64,000 bases of DNA, taken from positions 4,092,001-4,156,000 of the forward strand of contig NZ_CP020562.1 in assembly GCF_002082565.1 (NCBI RefSeq), read 5' to 3'. Below the pieces are notes generated by a model, which saw only the letters and a program-made list of their open reading frames with translations, was not told the DNA's origin and ran no database searches. Made by a program: the position numbers and the translations under genes. Within the stretch, counting starts at the first letter, position 1. Each line of letters starts with the position of its first letter. Source of the DNA: Halomonas sp. GT. Lineage in GTDB: Bacteria; Pseudomonadota; Gammaproteobacteria; Pseudomonadales; Halomonadaceae. This document shows, piece after piece, positions 40,249-51,067 of the stretch.

Positions 40249-41181
40249 CTATTTAATATGCGCTAAAATCCCGTCGAGCTCTTCAAGGCTGGTATAACGA
40301 ATCGTCACTTTCCCCTTCCCTTTTTGCCCATGATCAATAGAGACAGGCGCACCTAGCAATTCACCCAAATGTGTTTCAAGTCGTGCAACATCTGGCGTTT
40401 TGACGGTACGCGGCGGGGTCTGCGCTGGTGTCTGGTTAGCTTGTACTTTCTTAACCAACGCTTCAGTGTCACGAACGGTCAAATCATTATTGACCACTTC
40501 ATGGGCAATTTGGCGTTGCTGGGTAGTGTTAAGCGAAAGCAGGGCTCGCGCATGCCCCATATCTAAATCACCGCGTTCAAGCAACGTTTGTACTTCAGGG
40601 TCTAACGCTAATAAGCGCAATAAATTGGCGACTTGAGTGCGTGATTTGCCAACTGCATCGGCTATTTGCTGCTGGGTGAGCTCGAACTCTTCCCCTAAAC
40701 GTTTTAAAGCAAGCGCTTCTTCAATGGCATTTAAATTTTCGCGCTGGATGTTTTCAATCAGTGCAAGTGCAAGTGCCACCTCATCACTGACATCGCGAAT
40801 AACGGCGGGGATAACATCTAATTCTGCCAACTGTGCTGCACGCCAGCGACGTTCGCCCGCGATAATTTCATAGCGGTTTTCACCCACCGGGCGAACCACA
40901 ATAGGCTGCATCACCCCTTGTGCACGAATGGAATCGGCAAGCTCTTCCAATGCTTCTGGCTGAATATCCCGACGCGGCTGATATTTACCACGGGTAAGTT
41001 GGCCAAGAGGTAAGCGTTCTAGCCGTTCAGCCGCCGCTTCTTCCGTTGGTGCTGCAGGCAACAGTGATGCATCTGCACTATCCAGCGTCACGCCGCCGGT
41101 AATATCTAAACTGTCACGACGACGGGCGCCCGCACCAATCAGGGCATCCAGGCCACGTCCTAGCGCGCGTTTACGCGTCAT
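40249..41181 (-). CDS. parB: Chromosome partitioning protein ParB
   Basis: 310-aa CTP-dependent DNA clamp that binds parS sites near the origin. Begins with RALGRGLDALIGA; residues about 55-150 are the ParB/Srx CTPase domain with IVVRPVGENRYEIIAGERRWRAAQLA; a helix-turn-helix follows (LTQQQIADAVGKSRTQVANLLRLL); the C-terminal dimer region is short. A canonical parS palindrome was not found by eye in this window. Confidence 0.97.
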   Translation of the reverse strand: MTRKRALGRGLDALIGAGARRRDSLDITGGVTLDSADASLLPAAPTEEAAAERLERLPLGQLTRGKYQPRRDIQPEALEELADSIRAQGVMQPIVVRPVGENRYEIIAGERRWRAAQLAELDVIPAVIRDVSDEVALALALIENIQRENLNAIEEALALKRLGEEFELTQQQIADAVGKSRTQVANLLRLLALDPEVQTLLERGDLDMGHARALLSLNTTQQRQIAHEVVNNDLTVRDTEALVKKVQANQTPAQTPPRTVKTPDVARLETHLGELLGAPVSIDHGQKGKGKVTIRYTSLEELDGILAHIK

Positions 41182-41206
41182 TCGCTTCCCCTCGTACTTT
41201 TTTACG

Positions 41207-41974
41207 TTACAGCGATAGCCGCCGGATCATCTCTTTTGCTAGCACACGATAAGCCTGACTACCCCGCGAAAAACGCGCGTATTGAGTAACAGGCAAGCCA
41301 TGGCTTGGTGCTTCAGCAACCTTCACATTGCGCGGAATGGTTGTTTTTAACAGCGCATCGCCAAAAAAATCTCTCAGCTGTTTGTCGACTTCACGCGTCA
41401 AACTGGTGCGCTTGTCGTACATGGTACGCAGAATGCCAGAAACGGCTAGATCAGGATTAACGCTCTGTTTAATCTGCTCAACAGTATCCAGCAGCGCTGA
41501 TAACCCTTCCAATGCGTAGAATTCACACTGCAATGGAATAAGCACGCCATTGGCAGCTGTCAACGCATTAACGGTAAGCATATTCAGCGACGGCGGGCAG
41601 TCAATGAGGACAACATCATAAGCATCTGCGACCGTCTGCAGTGCTAATGACAAACGACTTTGGCGCTGGTCACTATCGAGAAGTTCTACTTCAGCGGCAG
41701 TTAAATCACCATTGCCTGGTAGGACGTCATATTTCACTGGAAGCCCACGAACAATTGCATCGCTTGCGGTTGTTTCTCCCAGCAACACGTCAAGTACACT
41801 TTTTTCCAGTGCGTACTTGTCGATGCCACTGCCCATGCTGGCATGCCCTTGTGGGTCTAAGTCTACCAGCAAGATACGACGATCAAGTGCTGCCAAACTA
41901 GCGGCGAGATTAACGGCTGAAGTGGACTTGCCCACACCGCCTTTTTGGTTGGTCAGGGCAATGATCTGGCTCAC
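41207..41974 (-). CDS. parA: Chromosome partitioning ATPase ParA/Soj
   Basis: 255-aa deviant-Walker ATPase that works with ParB to separate origins. P-loop KGGVGKSTSAVNLA near residue 11, switch DLDPQGHAS and switch II DCPPSLNMLTVNAL. The start is GTG at 41974, sharing its first base with the rsmG stop (TAGTG); AAAGGAG lies 8 bp upstream, so translation is coupled to rsmG. Absence of an N-terminal regulatory helix marks it as chromosomal type. Confidence 0.97.
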   Translation of the reverse strand: MSQIIALTNQKGGVGKSTSAVNLAASLAALDRRILLVDLDPQGHASMGSGIDKYALEKSVLDVLLGETTASDAIVRGLPVKYDVLPGNGDLTAAEVELLDSDQRQSRLSLALQTVADAYDVVLIDCPPSLNMLTVNALTAANGVLIPLQCEFYALEGLSALLDTVEQIKQSVNPDLAVSGILRTMYDKRTSLTREVDKQLRDFFGDALLKTTIPRNVKVAEAPSHGLPVTQYARFSRGSQAYRVLAKEMIRRLSL

Positions 41975-42639
41975 TACTCAACTCCTTTTGGGGTCAGAAT
42001 CAACAGCTGCCGCTCGGCCGTATCGAAGGGTACGCTCAGTAAGTGACGCGCCTGAAGCTCAACATAGGCGGGTAACTCCCGCAGTTCATCATCAGCGCCA
42101 CGGCCTTTCATCGCAAGCCACTGCCCGTGAGCAGCTGGTAGCGCTCGGGTTAGCGAAATAAAGTCTACCAAGCTGGCAAAGGCTCTGGAAATCACTTGAT
42201 CAAATGTCTGGCCATTAAATTGCTCAACGCGTGCTTGGATTGGCGTAACGTTTGTCAACGCCAACTCCATCACTGCTTGACGTTGAAAGCGAACTTTCTT
42301 GCCATTGCTATCGAGCAGCGTTACCTGCAGTTCAGGTTTCATGATGGCAAGCACAAGGCCAGGTAAGCCTGGGCCAGCGCCTACATCAAGTATCCGTGGC
42401 CCATGCACATAAGGTGCGACAGCGGCACTATCCAACACGTGTCGGGAAACCATCTCTTCAACATCGCGTACAGCGGTGAGGTTATAAGCCTGATTCCACT
42501 TGTGCAACAACGCAAGCAAACCGAGTAGCTGTTCGCGCTGCTGGGTAGTTACAGTGGCGCCGAGCGCGGCTAGTCCTTCTTCTAACCGGGGTGCAACGGC
42601 TTCAGGCAAACTGTTGATTAACGGCGTTAATTGACTCAT
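41974..42639 (-). CDS. rsmG: 16S rRNA (guanine527-N7)-methyltransferase
   Basis: 221-aa SAM-dependent methyltransferase of the GidB family. SAM loop [17 protein letters not shown]; preceding [27 protein letters not shown] is family-typical. Loss of this gene gives low-level streptomycin resistance in other species. It overlaps mnmG by four bases (ATGA) and parA by one, so the three are translationally coupled. Confidence 0.97.
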   Translation of the reverse strand: MSQLTPLINSLPEAVAPRLEEGLAALGATVTTQQREQLLGLLALLHKWNQAYNLTAVRDVEEMVSRHVLDSAAVAPYVHGPRILDVGAGPGLPGLVLAIMKPELQVTLLDSNGKKVRFQRQAVMELALTNVTPIQARVEQFNGQTFDQVISRAFASLVDFISLTRALPAAHGQWLAMKGRGADDELRELPAYVELQARHLLSVPFDTAERQLLILTPKGVE

Positions 42640-44540
42640 CCGTTAACGACCTCGGTAGTACTGACTAAACGACGTTTTTTCAAATGTATTAGCAAAATAG
42701 AGACCGCTGCGGGGGTCACGCCTGAGATTCTAGCCGCTTGAGCCAGTGTTTCAGGACGCGTTTCACTAAGCTTTTGGCGGATTTCATTGGATAACCCTTC
42801 AACCCGTTGATAATCCAGCTCTGCTGGCAGCGGTGTTGCTTCATGGCGCTTGAGCTTATCGATCTCATCCTGTTGACGGTCAATATAACCCTGATATTTC
42901 GCTTGAATTTGTACCTGCTCGGCAACCGCTTCATCGTCAACATCGCCGCTTTCAATGCCAGGCAGCGAGGTAATATCGTCATAGGTAAGCTCTGGACGCT
43001 TTAACAAGTCACTTAAACAGTATTCTCGGGGTAGGGGCCTACCAGTTTTTTCAGCAATTTTAGCGGCAGCAGGTGTATTGGGCTGTACCCAAACGGTTGC
43101 CAAACGAGCAGTTTCACGTTCGATGGCTTCGCGTTTTTGACTAAACGCCGTCCAACGTTTGTCATCGACTAAACCAAGCTCACGTCCCTTCTCAGTTAAA
43201 CGCAGATCGGCATTGTCTTCGCGTAGCAGCAGACGATATTCCGCACGAGAGGTAAACATGCGGTAGGGCTCTTTGGTGCCCATGGTAATCAGGTCATCCA
43301 CTAATACACCAAGATAAGCTTCATCGCGGCGAGGATGCCACGCCTCTAACTGTTTGGCGCGGCGAGCGGCATTCAAACCTGCCAGCAACCCTTGAGCTCC
43401 AGCCTCTTCATAGCCGGTAGTACCGTTAATTTGTCCGGCAAAAAACAGGTTGTGGATAAATTTAGTTTCCAAAGAGTGTTTCAAATCCCGAGGATCAAAA
43501 AAGTCGTACTCAATGGCGTAGCCAGGTCGTGTGATATGAGCGTTTTCTAAGCCTTTAATTGAGCGAACCACTTGTAGCTGGACATCGAAAGGCAACGACG
43601 TCGAGATTCCATTGGGATATAGCTCATGTGTATCCAACCCTTCAGGTTCAATAAATACCTGATGGCTTGATTTGTCGGCAAAGCGGTGAACTTTGTCTTC
43701 AATCGACGGGCAGTAACGCGGACCAACACCTTCGATTACACCGGAATACATAGGTGAGCGATCAAGGTTTGCCATGATGATTTCATGGGTGCGCTCATTG
43801 GTGTGCGCTATGTGGCAACTCACCTGCTGTGGATGCATCTCCCGTGAACCAAGGTATGACATGACTGGCGTTGGGGTATCGCCTGGCTGCTCTTCCAATG
43901 ACGTGAAGTCAACGGTTTTGGCATCAATACGTGGAGGCGTCCCGGTTTTTAACCGATCAACGCGAAACGGTAATGCCCGTAAGCGTTCAGCTAAGGCGTT
44001 GGAAGGAGGGTCTCCGGCGCGGCCACCGCGGCTTTGATCTAACCCAATGTGGATAACGCCACCCAAAAACGTACCGGTTGACAACACAACGGATTCCGCA
44101 TGGAAACGTATGCCTGTTTCGGTCACGACACCTCGAACGGTGTTGTTATCCACAACCAGATCGCCAGCAGCTTGCTGAAAAATCGTTAAGTTAGGCTGGT
44201 TTTCCAACATTCCCCGAATAGCAGCTTTGTAGCGAACTCGGTCTGCTTGAGCACGTGTTGCTCGAACGGCTGGACCTTTACGAGCGTTCAATACCCGGAA
44301 CTGTATGCCGCCTAAGTCCGTGGCTAGCCCCATTGCACCACCGAGTGCATCAATTTCTTTTACCAGGTGGCTTTTGCCAATTCCACCAATCGCTGGATTG
44401 CACGACATTTGGCCGAGCGTTTCGATGTTGTGGGTTAGCAATAGGGTTTGACAACCCATACGAGCAGAGGCCAATGCGGCTTCAGTTCCCGCATGGCCAC
44501 CGCCGATGACAATCACGTCAAAGCGGTCGGGATAGTTCAA
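42636..44540 (-). CDS. mnmG: tRNA uridine-34 carboxymethylaminomethyl-modification enzyme MnmG
   Basis: 634-aa FAD enzyme that, with MnmE, makes cmnm5U at tRNA wobble position 34. FAD-binding [17 protein letters not shown] at the N-terminus, GTFLGG and the [10 protein letters not shown] region, and the Cys-containing [20 protein letters not shown] segment are all normal. C-terminal tRNA-binding helices end near [19 protein letters not shown]. It is first in the leftward mnmG-rsmG-parA-parB run and lies next to the predicted replication origin. Confidence 0.98.
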   Translation of the reverse strand: MNYPDRFDVIVIGGGHAGTEAALASARMGCQTLLLTHNIETLGQMSCNPAIGGIGKSHLVKEIDALGGAMGLATDLGGIQFRVLNARKGPAVRATRAQADRVRYKAAIRGMLENQPNLTIFQQAAGDLVVDNNTVRGVVTETGIRFHAESVVLSTGTFLGGVIHIGLDQSRGGRAGDPPSNALAERLRALPFRVDRLKTGTPPRIDAKTVDFTSLEEQPGDTPTPVMSYLGSREMHPQQVSCHIAHTNERTHEIIMANLDRSPMYSGVIEGVGPRYCPSIEDKVHRFADKSSHQVFIEPEGLDTHELYPNGISTSLPFDVQLQVVRSIKGLENAHITRPGYAIEYDFFDPRDLKHSLETKFIHNLFFAGQINGTTGYEEAGAQGLLAGLNAARRAKQLEAWHPRRDEAYLGVLVDDLITMGTKEPYRMFTSRAEYRLLLREDNADLRLTEKGRELGLVDDKRWTAFSQKREAIERETARLATVWVQPNTPAAAKIAEKTGRPLPREYCLSDLLKRPELTYDDITSLPGIESGDVDDEAVAEQVQIQAKYQGYIDRQQDEIDKLKRHEATPLPAELDYQRVEGLSNEIRQKLSETRPETLAQAARISGVTPAAVSILLIHLKKRRLVSTTEVVNG

Positions 44541-45106
44541 GAGGCACCTCGTCTTGCGCCGTTTGGCACGGATGATGTGAGTCAGTATTGGTTCACTGAT
44601 TGAGTAAGCCCGCCAGTATAAACCTCCTGTGGGTAACCGTCAGGTTTTTCCACACCCCAAGCTAAGCGTCCATCTATTATTAATAACAAAATAAAAATAT
44701 ATAAGAGAAGTTCTGTTGATGTTGTAATTACTAGTGTGGACAAAATCTGTTAATAACCTTAAAAAAACATTATATTTCATAAGTTTAAATTGTTAGCTTT
44801 TACATGATTAAACGGAGGAGTACCTGCGTAGAAGCCGTGCTGCGCCTGTGGATGAAAGTGCTACTTACGCACAGGCATGACAAACAACGGGTTATCCACC
44901 GGCCCATACCGAGTTTGTTACCGCACCTGTGAACAAGTGAAATCAGTTTTTTTAAAAGACCTTATTAGCGCTCATGGTAGGCGTCGTAGCGCGATATGAC
45001 GCAACGTGTAAAAAATAGTATCCACAGGCAAAAAAAAATGGCCTGTCGCGGTGACAGACCATTTAACGGAGTACAAACGAGTAAAAACGTCAGATTAATT
45101 TCGACA
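44541..45106. other. Predicted chromosomal replication origin (oriC) region
   Basis: 566 bp without genes between mnmG and an ABC-transporter operon. Seven DnaA-box-like 9-mers (one or two mismatches from TTATCCACA) occur at 44628, 44646, 44735, 44847, 44892, 44928 and 45018, on both strands. An AT-rich stretch (about 44676-44815, with runs such as ATTAATAACAAAAT and AAAACATTATATTTCATAAG) could unwind. Hand counts in minus-coded genes showed C above G to the left (36001-36360: G 85, C 102) and G above C to the right (62341-62700: G 99, C 85), as expected around an origin. No GATC sites were seen. The gidA-adjacent place resembles E. coli and Vibrio; pseudomonads use rpmH-dnaA instead, which would be just outside the window. 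Confidence 0.65.
45029..45066 (-). terminator. Terminator of the amino-acid ABC transporter operon
   Basis: On the minus strand, after the ATPase stop, AATGGTCTGTC pairs with GACAGGCCATT (one mismatch) over a short loop, followed by nine T. It lies at the edge of the predicted origin. Confidence 0.88.
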
Positions 45107-45865
45107 TTAATGCTTCAAAACACGTGCAAGGAAGGATTGTGTCCGCTCATGTTGTGGCGTATCGAACAGTTGCTCAGGGTGGCCTTGTTCAGCAATTTCG
45201 CCCTTATGGATAAAAATAACGCGGTCTGCCACTTCACGGGCAAAGCCCATTTCATGGGTCACTATCACCATGGTCATGCCTTCTTTGGCAAGTTCACGCA
45301 TGGCGTCCAGCACTTCACCAATCATTTCAGGGTCAAGCGCTGATGTAGGCTCGTCAAACAGCATAAGGCGCGGTTCCATGGCCAACGCACGCGCCAGCGC
45401 GACACGCTGCTGCTGCCCGCCGGATAGCTGGCTTGGATACTTATCTGCTTGGTCGGCAATGCCAACGCGCTCTAATAGTCGTTCAGCAGTCTCTTCGGCA
45501 TCTTGGCGGCTCCACCCACGCACTTTCATCGGGGCAAGGGTAACGTTGTCGCGCACGCTCAAGTGGGGAAAAAGATTGAACTGCTGAAACACCATGCCGA
45601 CTTCCGTACGGATAGTTTGCAGTGCTTTACTGCTTTTACCATTGGGCAGTAACTGGTTGCCATCAACATCAAGAGAGCCCGATTGAAACTCTTCTAAGCC
45701 GTTGATACAGCGGATGAGCGTTGATTTACCAGAGCCGCTGGCACCGATGATAACGACGACTTCACCAGGGACAATTTCAAGATCAATATTATTGAGTACG
45801 TGCAGGCTGCCAAAATGCTTATTGAGCTGCTGCATACGCACAATTGGCGATTGTGTAGAGGTCAT
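45107..45865 (-). CDS. Polar amino acid ABC transporter, ATP-binding protein
   Basis: 252 aa from ATG 45865 ([19 protein letters not shown] upstream; the frame is open 39 bp earlier). Walker [11 protein letters not shown]-loop [13 protein letters not shown], signature [16 protein letters not shown] and Walker [13 protein letters not shown] are present, with the PAAT-family tail [20 protein letters not shown]. Third gene in the operon after binding protein and permease. Substrate is probably glutamine, glutamate or a basic amino acid; it cannot be decided here. Confidence 0.93.
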   Translation of the reverse strand: MTSTQSPIVRMQQLNKHFGSLHVLNNIDLEIVPGEVVVIIGASGSGKSTLIRCINGLEEFQSGSLDVDGNQLLPNGKSSKALQTIRTEVGMVFQQFNLFPHLSVRDNVTLAPMKVRGWSRQDAEETAERLLERVGIADQADKYPSQLSGGQQQRVALARALAMEPRLMLFDEPTSALDPEMIGEVLDAMRELAKEGMTMVIVTHEMGFAREVADRVIFIHKGEIAEQGHPEQLFDTPQHERTQSFLARVLKH

Positions 45866-45875
45866 TGCACGTTCC

Positions 45876-46547
45876 TTATTGTCCTGCGAGGCCTCTGCGC
45901 TCAATTTGGCGCAGAATCAAAGAGAGAGTCCAGGTGATGGCAAGGTACATCAGCGCCACCATGAAATAGACCTCAAGTGCGGTAAAGGTAGTCGCAATAT
46001 AAATTTGCCCTTGGCGGACTAATTCACCGACCCCGATAACTGAAAATAGCGAGGTATCTTTGATGCTTATGATGCCCTGGTTACCCAGTGGAGGAATCAT
46101 GCGCCGTAGGGCTTGGGGCCAAATCACGTAGCGAAAAGCTCGGGTTCGAGATAGGCCTAATGAGAGCGATGCTTCTCGCTGACCACGTTCGATAGACTGC
46201 ACGCCGCCCCGCACAATTTCAGAGATATAAGCCCCTGAATTAATGGCGATAGCGGCAATGCCGGCGACGAGTGCGTTGATAGGGCTGCCCAGCAGTTGGG
46301 GTAAGCCATAAAAGATAAACAGAACCTGCACTAAAATGGGCGTGCCGCGAAACACTTCGACGTATAAAACAGCTGGCCAGCGCAGCCAGCGCACTGGGCT
46401 AATACGCAATAAACCAAAGAATATGCCAATAAAGAAGCCGATCGCTAGGCCGCCGAACGATATAAGTAATGTCCAAGGAATACCTGGTAGTAGATAGGGG
46501 ATCGACCCAAATGCGGCCGACCAATCAAACTGAAAGTTAACGTCCAC
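45876..46547 (-). CDS. Polar amino acid ABC transporter, permease
   Basis: 223-aa inner-membrane permease of the HisM/GlnP type with about five helices. The EAA loop reads [31 protein letters not shown] in consensus form here ([18 protein letters not shown]). One permease gene only, so it likely forms a homodimer. It starts after an intercistronic hairpin (46578-46607). Confidence 0.93.
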   Translation of the reverse strand: MDVNFQFDWSAAFGSIPYLLPGIPWTLLISFGGLAIGFFIGIFFGLLRISPVRWLRWPAVLYVEVFRGTPILVQVLFIFYGLPQLLGSPINALVAGIAAIAINSGAYISEIVRGGVQSIERGQREASLSLGLSRTRAFRYVIWPQALRRMIPPLGNQGIISIKDTSLFSVIGVGELVRQGQIYIATTFTALEVYFMVALMYLAITWTLSLILRQIERRGLAGQ

Positions 46548-46577
46548 GCGTTATCTCCAGAAAAATAAACAACGACA

Positions 46578-46607
46578 CAGGGCCGGGGGTATAGCCGCCC
46601 GGCCCTG
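46578..46607 (-). other. Hairpin between the binding protein and permease genes
   Basis: A 10-bp perfect GC-rich stem CAGGGCCGGG/CCCGGCCCTG with a 10-base loop. Only a weak T-rich tract follows on the minus strand. Typical of ABC operons where the binding protein must be made in excess over the membrane parts. Confidence 0.65.
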
Positions 46608-46645
46608 AGATGAAAAGTGCTCTTTAGTGATAGCGAACAGCGATG

Positions 46646-47416
46646 TTATTCGGCGCTGGGGGCTTCACCAAACCACTTTGTGTAGATTTCATCATAGGTG
46701 CCGTCTTCACGCATGGAGGCAAGTGCTTCGTTGGTAGGCTCTACCCACTCGCTGCCTTTATGGAAAACGATGCCGTATTGCTGACCCTCATATAGCGGGC
46801 CAACTACCTTGGTACGGCCTTCGCCGCGGGTTTGTGAGAAGTAGGCAACGTTAGGGGCATCGTACAGCACAGCGTCGACGTTACGGCCTAAGAGCGCCAT
46901 GTACATATCGGCGGTGCCTGGATAGGGAGTAATGTCAGCATCTTCGCCAAGTTCCTGTTGAAGGAAATCGTAGCTAGTAGAGCCGATTTTTGTGGCAACG
47001 GTGAGACCCGCTAGATCTTCAATCGAAGAGACATCTTCGTTGTCGGCGCGCACGATAATTTGCAGACCTGAGTCATAATAGGGATCGGAGAAGTCGACAA
47101 CTTGGGCACGCTCTTCTGTAATAGTGGTGCCTGCAATGGCGATTTCCTGGCTACCAGTTTGTACAGCAGGAATGATGCCAGAGAATTCCATAGTGGTGAG
47201 GTTAACTTCAAAGCCTGCACGTTCGGCGACTGCGTTGATGATATCCATATCAAAACCGATCATTTCGCCGGTTTCCGGATCCATCATTTCAAATGGGACA
47301 AAGCTTGGGTCAGTGGCCACATTGACAGAAGGCGTTTGTGCGAACGCGACAGTGGTACTGCCTAAGCCCAGTGCAAGGGCGGTAGCAATGACAGATTTTT
47401 TTAGTAGGTAATTCAT
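46646..47416 (-). CDS. Polar amino acid ABC transporter, substrate-binding protein
   Basis: 256-aa periplasmic SBP_bac_3 protein. Signal peptide [26 protein letters not shown]. The mature part has the family signature [20 protein letters not shown] and the ligand segments [24 protein letters not shown] and [14 protein letters not shown]. It is the first gene of the operon. The binding pocket is not readable to a single substrate; glutamine- or lysine/arginine-like are both possible. Confidence 0.93.
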   Translation of the reverse strand: MNYLLKKSVIATALALGLGSTTVAFAQTPSVNVATDPSFVPFEMMDPETGEMIGFDMDIINAVAERAGFEVNLTTMEFSGIIPAVQTGSQEIAIAGTTITEERAQVVDFSDPYYDSGLQIIVRADNEDVSSIEDLAGLTVATKIGSTSYDFLQQELGEDADITPYPGTADMYMALLGRNVDAVLYDAPNVAYFSQTRGEGRTKVVGPLYEGQQYGIVFHKGSEWVEPTNEALASMREDGTYDEIYTKWFGEAPSAE

Positions 47417-47565
47417 TCGTTTCCCCGTGTTTTATTTGGTTAGCGACGCGAATTAAAGAAGATTTACTCTTATAAATTCCGTCTGCAACCGTTATTGACC
47501 TTTTAACCTTGGCGAGAAACCACCAAGGCGTCAAGTCACGGGGAGGGGGTTGTTACCAACGTTGG

Positions 47566-47919
47566 TTAGACCATGAAGGAAGCACCACAGCCGCAGGTGG
47601 TCGTGGCGTTGGGGTTTTGAACACGAAAACGGGCGCCTGCTAACCCTTCTTCATAGTCAATGGTTGAGCCCACCAGGTATTGGTAGGAAAGAGGGTCGAC
47701 CACGAGGATCGCATCGCCAAATTCAATTAACGTGTCGTCTTCGGCCACGTTTTCAGCAAAATCAAACCCATACTGGAACCCCGAGCAGCCACCACCGGTG
47801 ACATAAACGCGTAGTTTCAGCGCAGGGTTAGCCTCTTCTGCCATGAGTGCTTGGATGCGTTTCCGAGCACTATCAGACAAAAGTAGAGGCGTTGGAACAA
47901 AAGCTTCTGCACCGCTCAT
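47566..47919 (-). CDS. erpA: Iron-sulphur cluster insertion protein ErpA
   Basis: 117-aa A-type Fe-S carrier that hands 4Fe-4S clusters to target enzymes. The three cluster Cys are in [11 protein letters not shown] and the C-terminal TTCGCGASF. The N-terminal segment [19 protein letters not shown] is typical of ErpA rather than IscA. In Pseudomonas-like genomes it is usually near argC, as here (argC is 102 bp upstream on the same strand). Confidence 0.95.
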   Translation of the reverse strand: MSGAEAFVPTPLLLSDSARKRIQALMAEEANPALKLRVYVTGGGCSGFQYGFDFAENVAEDDTLIEFGDAILVVDPLSYQYLVGSTIDYEEGLAGARFRVQNPNATTTCGCGASFMV

Positions 47920-47975
47920 GGGTACCTCCCGCGAGCTTTAAGAACGAATAATCCACATCGGAGTGTGATTATGGG

Positions 47976-48013
47976 TAATTCCCAGCAAAATGGTCAACTA
48001 TTGCTGGGAATTA
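47976..48013. other. Perfect 13-bp inverted repeat between argC and erpA
   Basis: TAATTCCCAGCAA and its exact complement separated by 12 bases, ending 9 bp from the argC stop. No T-run, so perhaps an mRNA 3'-end structure or an operator for erpA. Confidence 0.55.
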
Positions 48014-48021
48014 GTCGTGCC

Positions 48022-49056
48022 TTAAGGCATCAACGCTGGGGCGTTGAGGCCCATATTTTCGTCAAAGCCAAACATGAGATTCAGGTTTTGAATCGCCTGG
48101 CCTGATGCGCCTTTAACAAGGTTATCAATTACCGAAAGTACGACCACAGTATTGCCATTACCAGGACGGTGAACAGCGATTCGGCAGGTATTATTGCCTT
48201 TGACGCTGCGAGTTTCCGGATGGCTGCCTGCAGGCATGACGTCAACAAACGGCTCGTGGGCGTAACGCTGCTCAAAGAGTGCCTGTAAATCGCCTGGCTC
48301 TTCAGTCAGCGTACTATAGAGCGTGGCATGAATGCCGCGGATCATAGGCGTTAAGTGAGGCACAAAGGTAAGCCCCACGGCGTTTGGCTGCATATCGCTC
48401 AAGCCTTGACGAATTTCAGGCAAATGGCGATGTCCGGACGCACCGTAGGCTTTCATCGATTCGCTGGCTTCGGCTAGCAGCGAGGCAACTTTGGCTCCAC
48501 GGCCTGCGCCGGTAACGCCTGATTTACAGTCCGCGATTAAGTGACTTGCGTCGATCAAACCAGCTTCCAAAAGCGGCAGGTAGCCTAGTTGAACAGCCGT
48601 TGGGTAACATCCAGGTACGGCAATTAAACGGGCTTTTTTGATTTTCTCACGATGCATTTCTGGCAGGCCATACACAGCCTCTTTTAGCAGTTCCGGTGCG
48701 CCGTGGGGCTGGTCGTACCACTGGCTCCATTCGGCGGCGTCGCGTAGTCGAAAATCAGCAGATAAGTCGATTACCCGAGTACCATTGTCGAGCAATTCGC
48801 CTGCTAGTGCGTGGGCAACCCCGTGGGGTGTCGCAAAGAACACCGCATCCATAGCACCCAGCGCCTTGGCATCTGGCTCGCTAAACGTAAGTGCGTCATA
48901 GTGGCCGCGCAGGTTGGGATACATATCGCATACCTTCACGCCTGCTTCCGAGCGTGAGGTAATGGCTTCTACGCTTACCTGGGGATGCTGGGCAAGTAAC
49001 CGTAACAGCTCAACGCCGGTATAGCCGGTACCGCCTACAATGCCAACCTTAATCAC
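48022..49056 (-). CDS. argC: N-acetyl-gamma-glutamyl-phosphate reductase
   Basis: Third step of arginine synthesis, reducing N-acetylglutamyl phosphate with NADPH. I chose the GTG at 49056 ([14 protein letters not shown]) because AAGGAG is 6 bp upstream and this gives the usual 344 aa; the frame opens 18 bp earlier. The NADP loop is [15 protein letters not shown] and the catalytic Cys is in [19 protein letters not shown]-type contacts and [10 protein letters not shown] are in place. Confidence 0.96.
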   Translation of the reverse strand: MIKVGIVGGTGYTGVELLRLLAQHPQVSVEAITSRSEAGVKVCDMYPNLRGHYDALTFSEPDAKALGAMDAVFFATPHGVAHALAGELLDNGTRVIDLSADFRLRDAAEWSQWYDQPHGAPELLKEAVYGLPEMHREKIKKARLIAVPGCYPTAVQLGYLPLLEAGLIDASHLIADCKSGVTGAGRGAKVASLLAEASESMKAYGASGHRHLPEIRQGLSDMQPNAVGLTFVPHLTPMIRGIHATLYSTLTEEPGDLQALFEQRYAHEPFVDVMPAGSHPETRSVKGNNTCRIAVHRPGNGNTVVVLSVIDNLVKGASGQAIQNLNLMFGFDENMGLNAPALMP

Positions 49057-49254
49057 AAACCACTCCTTGCGCATTACGCACAGTCAGACCCAACAATAAT
49101 TAACAGCCTAATGAGATACCTCAGGCTGTTGAACTGTAGCTAGCTATGATACACAAGAGAGCATGCGCATAAGAGCGCTATAGGGAAACAGGTATATGTT
49201 CACTAACGCGAACATGATGCGTAAAAACGAATAATAGGCGCAAGGACGGACGTT

Positions 49255-51045
49255 GTGGCACGTTTTTCCCGGTCGGATTTCACCTTGGAAAGTTTTCGTC
49301 GCCAGCTGGCGAATGTTGATGCCCTGCCTCAGCTGTGCGTGCTGGGGTTAGTGTCTGGGGTGATCACAGGCGCGGTGATGGTGGCTTTTCGCTTATTGCT
49401 GGAGGCAGGCGCTGCTCTTTACATGCCTGAAGGCAATCCTGAGGCCTTTGAAGGGCTCGCGCCATGGCTTCGCGCACTGCTTCCGATGATTGCCGTGACG
49501 TTGATTGGCACGCTGCTCTATCGCCAAAAGGCCGCTGCACGTAAGTTAGGTGTTGGCCATGTTATTGAGCGTCTCACCTATCATCAGGGACGTTTCCCTA
49601 TGCGCAACTGGCTTAATCAGTGGTGGGTAGGCGTTGTGTCTGTACTGGGTGGCCTCTCTGCGGGACGTGAAGGCCCTGCCATTCATCTGGGCGCAGCGGC
49701 ATCTAGTGGTTTAGGTCTCAAGCTTCGTTTGCCCAATAACAGTCTACGGGTGTTGGTTGCTTGCGGTACGGCGGCAGGTATATCAGCATCATTTAATACG
49801 CCAATCGCAGGGGTGATTTTCGCCATGGAAGTGGTGATGATGGAGTACACCCTAATGAGCTTTATGCCGGTAATACTTGCCTCTACCATGGGGGCACTGG
49901 TCGCTCAGTTGGTGTATGGCAACGAACCGGCGTTTCGCATTCCTGAAGTTGCCCTAGGTTCGTTAATGAATGTGCCTTGGGTGGTTATTATTGGTTTGGT
50001 GATTGGCCTATTAGCGGGCGTATTTATTCATATTTCGCGTAGTCAGTACTTACAGCAGTGGCCGCTATGGCTTAGGTTAGGCGCCGTTGGGGTGATAACG
50101 GGCGCTGTTGCGTGGTGGTTTCCTGAAGTACAAGGTATTGGTTACGACAGCGTTGCGGCTATGTTGAATAATCAGCTGACCATTACTGTGTTGCTGGCCC
50201 TGATGATCGCTAAGCTCTTGATTACTGCCATCACCGTGGCAGGGGGTGTGCCTATCGGCATTATTGGCCCTGTCTTGGTGGTAGGTGCTGCCACGGGAGC
50301 TCTAGGGGGAATGCTAGGCGGCTGGGTATGGCCAGATAAAGCAGCAGACCCCGGCATTTATGCCATGTTAGGTATGGCAGCAATGATGGGCGCTGTATTG
50401 CAAGCCCCGCTTGCCGCGTTGATGGCGTTGCTTGAACTAACGCATTCGCCACATATTATGTTGCCGGGCATGCTCGTTGTGGTGGTTGCCTGCCTAACAT
50501 CTCGTCAGCTTACTGGCTGTGAGGGCTTTTTTATTAGCTCGGTGCGCTACGGCTTGCATCCGTTACAGCAGCCTTTAATGCAGGCGCTTTCGCGGGTATC
50601 GGTGCCAGCGGTAATGGAGCGCCACTTGGTACGCACAGATCGGATGATTACGCCTGATCAGGCACGGCGACTGTTGGAAACGAATCCCGTGTGGCTAGTC
50701 ATTGAACGCTCTAGTGTAGAAAAACCAGTGCTGGCGCTCAAAGCTGCTGAGCTTGCGCGTTGGTTACTAGAGCATGATGAAGCGCTAGAAGGCGAAGCCC
50801 CACCAGAAGATGAGCTCATTGATTTGCTTGAGATCCCGGGGCAGCGGCTTGAAATGGCACCTATCGGATTACAAGCAACGCTATCAGAAGCGTTTCTAAA
50901 ACTTCAGGACAATGCGCTAGGTGCGCTCTATGTTGTACACGGTTATCGACCAAAGCATCAGCGAATTTCAGGTATCATTACGCGTGGCGCTATCGAACGT
51001 TATTATCACTACTCTGACCCCCGCGGTGCTGATTCACAACAATGA
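49255..51045 (+). CDS. ClC-family chloride channel or Cl-/H+ antiporter with C-terminal CBS region
   Basis: 596-aa membrane protein. The ClC selectivity motifs are GREGPAIHLGAA (with the gating Glu) and IGIIGPVLVVGAATGALGG. About ten or more long hydrophobic helices. The last 150 residues form a CBS-like regulatory domain (RMITPDQARRLLE; QATLSEAFLKLQDNALGALYVVHG). The start is GTG with AAGGACG upstream. The gating Glu allows proton-coupled exchange, but antiport versus channel is not decided. Confidence 0.92.
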   Translation: MARFSRSDFTLESFRRQLANVDALPQLCVLGLVSGVITGAVMVAFRLLLEAGAALYMPEGNPEAFEGLAPWLRALLPMIAVTLIGTLLYRQKAAARKLGVGHVIERLTYHQGRFPMRNWLNQWWVGVVSVLGGLSAGREGPAIHLGAAASSGLGLKLRLPNNSLRVLVACGTAAGISASFNTPIAGVIFAMEVVMMEYTLMSFMPVILASTMGALVAQLVYGNEPAFRIPEVALGSLMNVPWVVIIGLVIGLLAGVFIHISRSQYLQQWPLWLRLGAVGVITGAVAWWFPEVQGIGYDSVAAMLNNQLTITVLLALMIAKLLITAITVAGGVPIGIIGPVLVVGAATGALGGMLGGWVWPDKAADPGIYAMLGMAAMMGAVLQAPLAALMALLELTHSPHIMLPGMLVVVVACLTSRQLTGCEGFFISSVRYGLHPLQQPLMQALSRVSVPAVMERHLVRTDRMITPDQARRLLETNPVWLVIERSSVEKPVLALKAAELARWLLEHDEALEGEAPPEDELIDLLEIPGQRLEMAPIGLQATLSEAFLKLQDNALGALYVVHGYRPKHQRISGIITRGAIERYYHYSDPRGADSQQ

Positions 51046-51067
51046 GCCCCACACCTAAGGAGAGACC

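Noticed and set aside
40056-44540. A parS site near parAB
   Set aside because: Only partial matches to the 16-bp palindrome (such as GTTTCACGTTC in mnmG) were seen; none is close enough to call.
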